Assembly (NCBI GenBank): GCA_946185175.1
Contig: CAMHIH010000028.1
Span: 1-8,576, forward strand
Length of the DNA stretch: 8,576 bases
Source: an uncultured Candidatus Saccharibacteria bacterium
GTDB taxonomy: Bacteria > Patescibacteriota > Saccharimonadia > Saccharimonadales > Saccharimonadaceae
Direction: 5' to 3'
Below are positions 1 through 5,016 of this stretch, piece by piece. Positions within the stretch are counted from its first letter, which is position 1. The number at the start of each line of letters is the position of its first letter. The translations under genes were made by a program, and so were the position numbers. The notes under the pieces are model-generated. The model made no database searches. It had not been told where the DNA came from and saw only the letters and a program-made list of their open reading frames with translations.

Positions 1-55
1 CGACTTGCTCTTTGGCGGCAAAGCCGCGATGGTCAGCGCCGAGGTAGACATGCAT
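1..55 (-). CDS. rpiB: Ribose-5-phosphate isomerase B-like protein, N-terminal fragment
   Basis: Only the first 18 codons are present; the gene runs off the left edge. The translation begins MHVYLGADHRGFAAKEQV. This matches the start of the RpiB/LacAB family: a first beta strand, then G-[AC]-D-H-x-G-F and a Lys-containing helix. The Asp-His pair belongs to the sugar-phosphate site of the family. RpiB interconverts ribose 5-phosphate and ribulose 5-phosphate in the cytosolic pentose phosphate pathway. The ATG (55-53) lies two bases after the stop codon of the upstream gap gene on the same strand, so the two are almost surely co-transcribed and perhaps translationally coupled. With so little sequence I cannot separate RpiB from LacA/LacB. 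RpiB is by far the more likely in a small genome. Confidence 0.72.
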   Translation of the reverse strand, partial: MHVYLGADHRGFAAKEQV

Positions 56-57
56 GA

Positions 58-1068
58 CTAATTTTGCTCCATTTTGCCAAGATCGACGGTAAGCTCGACA
101 AGACGATTACTGTAGCCCCATTCGTTGTCGTACCAAGCAACAACCTTGATGAGGTTGCCACCGATGACATCGGTGAGCTTGAGGTCGACAATGGAGGAGT
201 GGGAGTTGCCACGGTAATCGATAGAAACGAGTTCTTCTTCGGTGGCGTCAAGGATGCCCTGGTAGTAAGGATCTTGAGCGGCTTTCTTGAAGAGTTCGTT
301 GATTTCTTCTTTGCTGGTTTCGCGCTTTGTGACGGCAGTGATGTCGGAAAGGGAAACTACTGGGGTTGGAACGCGAACGGAGAGGCCATTGAATTTGCCC
401 TGGAGAGAAGGAATCGTGAGAGCGGCGGCTTTGCTAGCGCCGGTAGTCGTTGGAACGATGTTTTCGGCGGCAGAACGTGCTTCACGAATGTCCTTAGCTG
501 GAGCGTCTTGAAGCTTCTGGCTAGCGGTGTAGCTGTGAACAGTAGTCATCATGGCTTTTTCAATACCAATGTTGTCTTCGAGGACTTTCATGACTGGTGC
601 GATACAGTTGGTAGTGCAGGAAGCATTGGAAATAATTTGATCTTCTGGAGTGACCTGATCTTCGTTGACGCCGAGTACGATAGTTTTTGCGCCTTCGCCT
701 TTGGCTGGGGCAGAGATGACAACCTTTTTAGCGCCAGCGTTGATGTGGGCGCGAGCCTTTTCTGGATCAGTAAAGAAACCAGTGGATTCAATAACGACAT
801 CTACGCCGAGATCACGCCATGGCAAACTACCTGGCTCTTTTTCTGAAAAGACGCGGATTGGCTTACCGTTAACGATAATGTTTTCGTCGTCAAAGCCGAC
901 ATCCTTTGAGTAGATGCCATAATTGGAATCGTACTTCAAGAGATGTGCGAGTGTTTTAGTGTCAGTAAGATCGTTAACGGCGACAATTTCGGCGTCGTTA
1001 CGATCAAATGCGATTTTGAAAGCATTGCGACCGATGCGCCCAAAACCGTTAATAGCAATTCTTACCAT
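58..1068 (-). CDS. gap: Glyceraldehyde-3-phosphate dehydrogenase, type I (NAD-preferring)
   Basis: A 336-residue protein of normal family length. It catalyses the phosphorylating oxidation of glyceraldehyde 3-phosphate to 1,3-bisphosphoglycerate in cytosolic glycolysis. Visible motifs are the Rossmann-fold start INGFGRIGR (residues 6-14), the NDLTD segment (32-36) whose Asp33 favours NAD over NADP, and SNASCTTNC with catalytic Cys151. His178 in TTVHSYT is the general base. DAPAKD carries Pro190, typical of NAD-dependent enzymes. TTTGASKA (207-214) and the SVRVPTP phosphate-site region (230-236) follow, and AWYDNEWGYS sits near the C-terminus. The start is fixed by the conserved MVRIAINGFG N-terminus and by an AGGAGA ribosome binding site about seven bases upstream. 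The gene is divergent from ppa and is followed two bases later by rpiB. Its stop is TAG. Nothing looks damaged, so this is an ordinary functional copy. Confidence 0.98.
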   Translation of the reverse strand: MVRIAINGFGRIGRNAFKIAFDRNDAEIVAVNDLTDTKTLAHLLKYDSNYGIYSKDVGFDDENIIVNGKPIRVFSEKEPGSLPWRDLGVDVVIESTGFFTDPEKARAHINAGAKKVVISAPAKGEGAKTIVLGVNEDQVTPEDQIISNASCTTNCIAPVMKVLEDNIGIEKAMMTTVHSYTASQKLQDAPAKDIREARSAAENIVPTTTGASKAAALTIPSLQGKFNGLSVRVPTPVVSLSDITAVTKRETSKEEINELFKKAAQDPYYQGILDATEEELVSIDYRGNSHSSIVDLKLTDVIGGNLIKVVAWYDNEWGYSNRLVELTVDLGKMEQN

Positions 1069-1107
1069 CTTTTTCTCCTATAAAAATATATAGTTTTGCT
1101 TATGTTT

Positions 1108-1116
1108 ATTGTATCA
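1108..1116 (-). promoter_or_regulatory. Extended -10 promoter for gap-rpiB
   Basis: On the minus strand the sequence reads TG-A-TACAAT, an extended -10 element, with the hexamer at 1113-1108. It lies 40 bases upstream of the gap start codon. At 17-bp spacing the -35 position (1136-1131) reads TTATTC, a poor match, as is common for extended -10 promoters. The leader would be about 30 nt and holds the AGGAGA ribosome binding site. Supported by motif match and position only. Confidence 0.55.
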
Positions 1117-1125
1117 CATCAGGTA

Positions 1126-1134
1126 TGTTAGAAT
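1126..1134 (+). promoter_or_regulatory. Extended -10 promoter for ppa
   Basis: TG-T-TAGAAT, an extended -10 element with hexamer at 1129-1134, is placed to drive ppa with a leader of about 50 nt. The -35 position at 17-bp spacing (1106-1111, TTATTG) is weak and coincides with the -10 of the divergent gap promoter. The two promoters therefore overlap back to back, and polymerase probably cannot occupy both at once. Confidence 0.5.
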
Positions 1135-1150
1135 AAAGGAAAATGCTATT

Positions 1151-1172
1151 CGGGAGTAGAGGAAAACTCTCG
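1151..1172 (+). other. Hairpin in the ppa leader
   Basis: CGGGAGT (1151-1157) pairs with ACTCTCG (1166-1172), seven pairs including one G-U, around an eight-base loop AGAGGAAA. It lies near the predicted 5' end of the ppa transcript and about nine bases before the true Shine-Dalgarno site. It may stabilise the message. No regulatory mechanism is visible, and the stem is short enough to be chance. Confidence 0.3.
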
Positions 1173-1191
1173 CAAAAACGAAAGGAGTGAA

Positions 1192-1713
1192 ATGGCAGAT
1201 TTTAACCAAGTACTTGAACCTGGTGATTATAAAAACGGCAGCATCAATGTCGTGATTGAGATTCCAACTGGCAGCAACCACAAGATCGAGTGGGACCGCA
1301 AGCGTGCATGTTTTATGCTTGATCGCATTGAGCCAATGGCATTTGCGAAGCCATGCAATTATGGTTTCATTCCGCAAACATTAGACGAAGACGGCGATGA
1401 GCTTGACGTACTTGTAATTACCGAACAACCACTTACGACTGGCATCTATGTAAAGGCCCGAATCCTTGGCGTTATGAAATTCGTCGATGACGGCGAAGTT
1501 GACGACAAGATTATCGCGGTAGTTGATGATGATCGCAATAACGGTGACTCGATCAAGACGCTTGAAGATTTACCAAAGCGTACAATTGAACAAATTGAAT
1601 TCCATTTCAACCACTATAAGGACTTGAAGAAACCTGGCACGACTCAGGTGAAGGGTTTCTTTGGTGTAGACGAAGCCATCAAGGTTATTGAAGACGCAAC
1701 CAAGAGATTCTAA
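1192..1713 (+). CDS. ppa: Inorganic pyrophosphatase, family I
   Basis: A 173-residue soluble enzyme, close to the length of the E. coli protein. It hydrolyses pyrophosphate to two phosphates in the cytosol and so drives biosynthetic reactions forward. The family signature DGDELDV is present at 67-73, with metal-binding Asp67, Asp69 and Asp72. Other recognisable active-site positions, by comparison with E. coli Ppa, are Glu23 in VVIEIPTG, Lys31 and Glu33, Tyr57 in CNYGFIP, Asp99, Asp104 and Lys106 in the VDDGEVDDK segment, and the Tyr142-Lys143 pair in HYKDLK. The full catalytic set appears intact. The start follows an AAAGGAG ribosome binding site (1182-1187) at short spacing, and the MADFNQVLEPGDY N-terminus fits the family. 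The gene is monocistronic: its own promoter lies upstream and a strong terminator directly downstream. Confidence 0.97.
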   Translation: MADFNQVLEPGDYKNGSINVVIEIPTGSNHKIEWDRKRACFMLDRIEPMAFAKPCNYGFIPQTLDEDGDELDVLVITEQPLTTGIYVKARILGVMKFVDDGEVDDKIIAVVDDDRNNGDSIKTLEDLPKRTIEQIEFHFNHYKDLKKPGTTQVKGFFGVDEAIKVIEDATKRF

Positions 1714-1730
1714 ACAAAAAAATAAAAAAT

Positions 1731-1755
1731 GGCCTCTTTTGTGGGGCCGTTTTTT
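1731..1755 (+). terminator. Rho-independent terminator after ppa, probably bidirectional
   Basis: GGCCTC (1731-1736) pairs with GGGGCC (1743-1748), with one wobble, around the loop TTTTGT. It is followed after one base by six T (1750-1755). An A-rich run lies just before the stem, so the reverse complement also gives a stem followed by a T-rich tract. The hairpin could therefore also stop transcripts arriving from the minus strand. It begins 17 bases after the ppa stop. Confidence 0.88.
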
Positions 1756-1767
1756 GTGTAAGTGAAA

Positions 1768-1787
1768 AGCCCCGAATCGTCGGGGCT
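1768..1787 (-). terminator. Terminator hairpin for the minus-strand 118-residue gene
   Basis: AGCCCCGA (1768-1775) and TCGGGGCT (1780-1787) form a perfect eight-pair stem with a four-base loop. On the minus strand it is followed by TTTTC. It begins 17 bases beyond the stop codon of the 1805-2161 gene. Together with the ppa terminator it separates two converging transcripts. Confidence 0.82.
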
Positions 1788-1804
1788 ATGGTTTGCTGGT
1801 TAAG

Positions 1805-2161
1805 TTAGAATATTCTACGTAAGCCTGGGCCAATTAGGCCTTCTGGAACTAGCATAAAGTTGCCGGCTCGGTCTTGAGCCCAGACGTAGTTAGACTGGTA
1901 GTCGTAAATGTCCGCTGTCGGATTTTCACCCCCTTCGACAAAAATAGCTTTATCAAGTAGATCAGGCTCATCGTCTTCCGCGTCTGGCCCAGAAAAGCTG
2001 AAGTCATTATCTTCCTTGTCGCTGTTGTAATAGTACCACTCAAGCGGTACCTCGCATTCAGCGGGAGCGGCCTTCGCAAATATTTTTTTGAAGTTGCCGC
2101 CATTAATGACGTTGATGACGAACAGAAATACACTAACCATTGTTCTTGCAATAATACCCAT
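1805..2161 (-). CDS. Small hypothetical protein with N-terminal membrane anchor or signal
   Basis: A 118-residue protein that I do not recognise. Residues 3-20 are hydrophobic (IIARTMVSVFLFVINVIN), with one Arg near the start and Lys25-Lys26 after. This suggests a membrane anchor with the rest held close to the membrane; no clear signal-peptidase site is seen. The stretch at about 47-70 is strongly acidic and low in complexity (Asp/Glu-rich). The C-terminal part (83-118) has alternating aromatic and hydrophobic residues, VWAQDRAGNFMLVPEG, as in beta strands. The gene is well supported by context: near-consensus promoter, AAAGGAG site nine bases before the ATG, and a perfect terminator hairpin. 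A long hairpin-rich leader precedes it. It converges on ppa and diverges from the SPFH operon. It may be lineage-specific. Function unknown. Confidence 0.75.
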   Translation of the reverse strand: MGIIARTMVSVFLFVINVINGGNFKKIFAKAAPAECEVPLEWYYYNSDKEDNDFSFSGPDAEDDEPDLLDKAIFVEGGENPTADIYDYQSNYVWAQDRAGNFMLVPEGLIGPGLRRIF

Positions 2162-2324
2162 AATTCAAAACTCCTTTATATGGGTGACCGAACTACCACT
2201 TTGGTAGTTGGATGGGCCATTAGGCCGGATTCGAAGAGCGGTGCGAATGACTACTCTTGGAACCCGGTCTAACAGACCTTAAGAACTTTTCTTAACCTGC
2301 GATGAGTCACTTTTGGTAACTCAT
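2162..2324 (-). promoter_or_regulatory. Long structured 5' leader (candidate cis-regulatory RNA)
   Basis: The roughly 163 nt between the predicted transcript start and the 118-residue gene are unusually rich in inverted repeats. In transcript order: ATGAGT/ACTCAT (2324-2319 with 2307-2302); TTAAGAA/TTCTTAA (2295-2289 with 2285-2279); GGTCT/AGACC (2278-2274 with 2270-2266); a long stem with CCGGGTTC/GAATCCGG (2267-2260 with 2232-2225) plus AAGAG/CTCTT inside; GGCC-TAAT-GGCC (2226-2215); and AACTACCA/TGGTAGTT (2209-2202 with 2198-2191). The long stem has a G-U pair on the minus strand that would be an A-C mismatch on the plus strand, which favours a minus-strand RNA. Several stems share bases, so alternative folds are possible. 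I saw no tRNA, tmRNA, SRP, 6S, RNase P or T-box signature. Confidence 0.55.
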
Positions 2325-2330
2325 ATTGTT

Positions 2331-2359
2331 ATATTAGCACACTTTTGCGTTTTTGTCAA
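2331..2359 (-). promoter_or_regulatory. Strong sigma-70-type promoter for leader and 118-residue gene
   Basis: On the minus strand, TTGACA (2359-2354, a perfect -35) is followed after exactly 17 bases by TAATAT (2336-2331). It is preceded by TG-C, giving an extended -10 as well. The predicted start is near 2324, exactly where the first hairpin of the leader begins. This is the best promoter match in the window. Confidence 0.85.
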
Positions 2360-2363
2360 GAGT

Positions 2364-2400
2364 GCTTATGGCTTTTATCTAAAAAACCGAAAGGATAAGC
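2364..2400. repeat. Imperfect inverted repeat between divergent promoters (candidate operator)
   Basis: GCTTAT (2364-2369) and ATAAGC (2395-2400) are inverted copies. Inside them CTTT (2372-2375) can pair with AAAG (2390-2393), and the centre is A/T-rich. The element sits between the -35 of the minus-strand promoter (2354-2359) and the -35 region of the SPFH-operon promoter (about 2400-2405). A regulator bound here could act on both. No known operator was recognised. Confidence 0.3.
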
Positions 2401-2419
2401 GCGATGCTAATGTTTTTTC

Positions 2420-2428
2420 TGATATACT
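2420..2428 (+). promoter_or_regulatory. Extended -10 promoter for the SPFH / zinc-ribbon operon
   Basis: TG-A-TATACT, with hexamer at 2423-2428, is an extended -10 about 32 bases upstream of the SPFH start codon. The -35 position at 17-bp spacing (2400-2405, CGCGAT) has no useful match. The TG extension, or an activator, must compensate. The leader is short and A/T-rich and holds a perfect AAGGAGG site at 2447-2453. Confidence 0.6.
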
Positions 2429-2460
2429 AAAAATATAAACAACTTTAAGGAGGTCAATAA

Positions 2461-3600
2461 ATGGGCTTTTTGAAAGCATTTGGTGGAGCGCTCAGTGGCA
2501 GCTTCGCAAACCAATGGCTTGAATACATGGCTCCGCCAGCAACCATGACCGATCACGTGTTGCTCGCAAAAGCGGTACCTGTTAAGTCAAACGGTAGTGA
2601 AAATAACGATGGTGAAGAGAATGCTAACGTTATTAGTAACGGTAGTAAATTCTTAGTGCCAGAAGGCACCTGTTTGATTACGGTCGAGAATGGTGGAATT
2701 GTCTCCGTGATTGCAGAACCAGGTGGATATACCTACACCTCAGAGAATGTTGCTGAAGCTAAAAGTATGTTTGCTGGTGATGGTTTCTTCGCTTCAACCT
2801 TTGGTCAAAGCTGGAACCAGTTCAAGTTTGGTGGTCAACCAGGTAACCAACAGTTTGCGTTCTATGTAAACTTGAAGGATATTGCTGGTCTCCGCTATGG
2901 TACTCAGAACCCAATTCGTTACAAAGATGCAAACTATGCAAATACGATGCTTGCCGTTACAAGTAACGGCACTTACACTATTAAGGTCGTAGATCCAATT
3001 CTTTTGTTTAAGAATTTGATTCCTGTTGACATTACTTCTGGCCAAGGCCGTGGCACATTCGAGCTCGGTGAAGGTGATGGCGGTGTAGAGGATAGCCTCT
3101 TCGCTGGCTTCGTCGGTTCTTTGGCGGCAGCTTTGTCTGCTTATACCAAGGGCGGTAAGTCAATCGATGATATCCAGGGTGGTACCGTTGAATTTGCGAA
3201 GGCGATCAACGAAGCTGTAGAAGCTAACTACCAATGGGGTACGAAGTACGGTCTCGAAATTGTCAATGTCCAACCAATGGGCCTCGACTGGGACGAACAA
3301 TCTGTTGCCCTTATCAACAAGTTCAACACTGGCAACCTCATGCAAGGCGGTGTTGGTGCCGCTTATGCACAAACTCAAATTGCCGAAGGTTTCAACGCTG
3401 CTGGTAACAATGCCGGTGGTGCTGGGAACATGATGGGCATGGGTATGGGCGTCGGTATGATGGGTGGCATGGCTGGTATTGCTCAACCAATGGGCACAAA
3501 TCCAGTGAATGCTCAGCAACAAGCCGCTCCTGCAGCTCCTGCAGCTCCAGCTGAACCAGCTGCTCCTGCCGCTGACGAAAGTGCAACTCCGGAAGCATAA
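2461..3600 (+). CDS. SPFH domain protein, YdjI / virion core protein-like
   Basis: A 379-residue protein starting MGFLKAFGGALSGSFANQWLEY, the characteristic start of the bacterial YdjI-type SPFH family. The family hallmarks NVISNGS (56-62), VPEG (66-69), VENGGIV (75-81) and AEPGGYTY (85-92) follow, then the SPFH/band-7 fold to about residue 290. SPFH proteins form membrane-associated oligomers; the B. subtilis YdjI relative works with YdjG/YdjH and PspA. After residue 310 comes a Gly/Met-rich stretch (about 319-345, NMMGMGMGVGMMGG) and an Ala/Pro-rich tail (354-379). The C-terminal zinc ribbon that many family members carry is missing. There is no obvious membrane helix. The start has a perfect AAGGAGG site, seven bases before the ATG. 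Codons are more C-ended (mostly AAC for Asn) than in the genes downstream, which suggests high expression. It is the first gene of the operon; the next gene starts three bases after the stop. Confidence 0.9.
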   Translation: MGFLKAFGGALSGSFANQWLEYMAPPATMTDHVLLAKAVPVKSNGSENNDGEENANVISNGSKFLVPEGTCLITVENGGIVSVIAEPGGYTYTSENVAEAKSMFAGDGFFASTFGQSWNQFKFGGQPGNQQFAFYVNLKDIAGLRYGTQNPIRYKDANYANTMLAVTSNGTYTIKVVDPILLFKNLIPVDITSGQGRGTFELGEGDGGVEDSLFAGFVGSLAAALSAYTKGGKSIDDIQGGTVEFAKAINEAVEANYQWGTKYGLEIVNVQPMGLDWDEQSVALINKFNTGNLMQGGVGAAYAQTQIAEGFNAAGNNAGGAGNMMGMGMGVGMMGGMAGIAQPMGTNPVNAQQQAAPAAPAAPAEPAAPAADESATPEA

Positions 3601-3603
3601 TAA

Positions 3604-5016
3604 ATGGCTAATGAGCCAAAACCAGAGTTACGTCGCTGCCCCAATTGTGGGGCAAGCGACTTGACCCTGAATACGGAATTGGGCAAAATTCAATGCCGCC
3701 ATTGCAAAGGTGTTTTTGACGGTAAATTGGCCGATGACGTAGAGGGTGCGGAAGATATTCTAGAGACGGAGTCGCTAGTAGCTTTTTCATGCTCGTCGTG
3801 CGGGGCAGAGGTAGTATTGAATGCTGACGAGAATACGAGTGCGCAATGCCACTGGTGTAAGCATATTTTTTCATTGAACGAAAAGATAATGAACGGCGCA
3901 GTGCCTGACTTAGTGTTGCCATTTAAGATTTCCAGGCAGGAGGCGATGGGTAAGATATCTGAACGAGTTAGGGCAATGCCGAACGATTATTACGATGCAG
4001 ACTTTATGGCGCAATTTGACGTAGAAAAGACTGTTGGGGTGTATTTTCCGTATTTTATTTTGGACGAAAAAGCGCATGTTAAATTTTCAGGACACGGTGA
4101 ATACACTGAAGTTGGTACAGTGCAAGATGTTAGCAATAAGTATAGAGTATTAAGCGAGGGAGTAGAACGAGAGTTTGATCTTTTGATTGATGATTTAACG
4201 ATTGAATCCTCAAGCAAGAGATTAAAACAGGAATCACTGATTGACACAAATAATGTCATCAATTCGATTTTGCCATTTGATGTTGAAAATGCGGTCGAGT
4301 GGGATGCGAATTATGTGCGGGGGTTTAGTTGCGAACGACGCGATACGAATGTGGGTGATATCGATGAGATTGCGGATTTGCAGATTAGGGATTTAGCAAG
4401 AATTCAATTGCGTAGTACGATTACTAAATATACACGTGGAGTACGTTGGGAAAAAGAAGAAGTTACTCCAATAGAGAAGAAGTGGAAGACTGCTTACTTG
4501 CCGGTTTGGTTATATAGCTATCAAGAACCGGAAACGAAACACATTTATTATTTAGTAGTGAATGGACGAACTGGGGAATTGGCTGGAGTGGTGCCAAAAG
4601 CGGACGTGCAAAGATTTCATAAGCCGGCGACCAATAAGATTGGTGGCGCAATTACGGCTTTAGGCGTGCTGGCAATCGGTTCAATCGTAGAGATTGGTTC
4701 ACCGATATTGATGATTGTCGGCATGGTGTTATTTGCATTGGGGATTGTAGTAATGACGGCGTCGCAATTGAATACTGAAACTTATGCCGTGCGTGCAGAA
4801 AGTCTTGGCATTAGGCACGGACATGAGGCTGAAACAAAATTTAAAATTGATAATCTGAAAGAAAATAATACCGAACATAAAGAAATAAAGGTAGATGACA
4901 GATACTCGATTGATGGGCGAAATGATGCAAGCATTTATGGTTCATTAAGTTCGTCGCAGGTGCGAAAAGTGCAGAAGAATATAAAAAGCAAGGGTGGCAA
5001 CAAAAATGGCAAGTAA
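3604..5016 (+). CDS. TFIIB-type double zinc-ribbon membrane protein, paralog 1
   Basis: A 470-residue protein. Two Cys4 zinc ribbons open it: Cys12/15 with Cys31/34, and Cys63/66 with Cys82/85 (C-H-W-C). A shared central domain follows, with NGAVPDLVLPF (97-107), FDLLIDDLTIESSS (191-204), PFDVENAVEWDANYVRG (224-240), and then YLPVWLYSY (298-306) and VNGRTGELAG (319-328). Two membrane helices at about 346-363 and 366-386 form a hairpin. The cytoplasmic tail carries RHGHEAET (404-411) and GSLSS (446-450). The YLPVWLYSY/NGRTG pattern is known from zinc-ribbon membrane proteins of the YdjG kind, sometimes misannotated as primosomal proteins; the ribbons probably bind protein or structural zinc rather than act as an enzyme. 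The ATG follows the SPFH stop by three bases (TAATAAATG), with only a weak GGAAG site inside the SPFH gene, so translation is probably coupled and lower. The exact biochemical role is unknown. Confidence 0.85.
   Translation: MANEPKPELRRCPNCGASDLTLNTELGKIQCRHCKGVFDGKLADDVEGAEDILETESLVAFSCSSCGAEVVLNADENTSAQCHWCKHIFSLNEKIMNGAVPDLVLPFKISRQEAMGKISERVRAMPNDYYDADFMAQFDVEKTVGVYFPYFILDEKAHVKFSGHGEYTEVGTVQDVSNKYRVLSEGVEREFDLLIDDLTIESSSKRLKQESLIDTNNVINSILPFDVENAVEWDANYVRGFSCERRDTNVGDIDEIADLQIRDLARIQLRSTITKYTRGVRWEKEEVTPIEKKWKTAYLPVWLYSYQEPETKHIYYLVVNGRTGELAGVVPKADVQRFHKPATNKIGGAITALGVLAIGSIVEIGSPILMIVGMVLFALGIVVMTASQLNTETYAVRAESLGIRHGHEAETKFKIDNLKENNTEHKEIKVDDRYSIDGRNDASIYGSLSSSQVRKVQKNIKSKGGNKNGK

Noticed and set aside
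64..846. 260-codon open frame on the plus strand opposite gap
   Set aside because: It mirrors the codon pattern of a highly conserved gap gene, has no ribosome binding site or promoter of its own and matches no family; a shadow frame.
1849..2151. 100-codon minus-strand frame overlapping the 118-residue gene
   Set aside because: It shares the region with a frame that has a correctly spaced AAAGGAG site and ends just before a terminator; this one has neither a placed ribosome binding site nor a plausible composition.
2183..2265. tRNA-like look of the leader (GGGT...ACCC ends and TTCGAA)
   Set aside because: The segments around TTCGAA do not form a five-pair T stem on either strand, and no seven-pair acceptor stem or anticodon arm can be drawn.
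4994..5005. GTG at 4994 as start of paralog 2
   Set aside because: AAGG lies directly against the GTG, leaving no spacing. The ATG at 5006 has a usable upstream AAGGG and gives an N-terminus like the other copies. The GTG remains a minor possibility.
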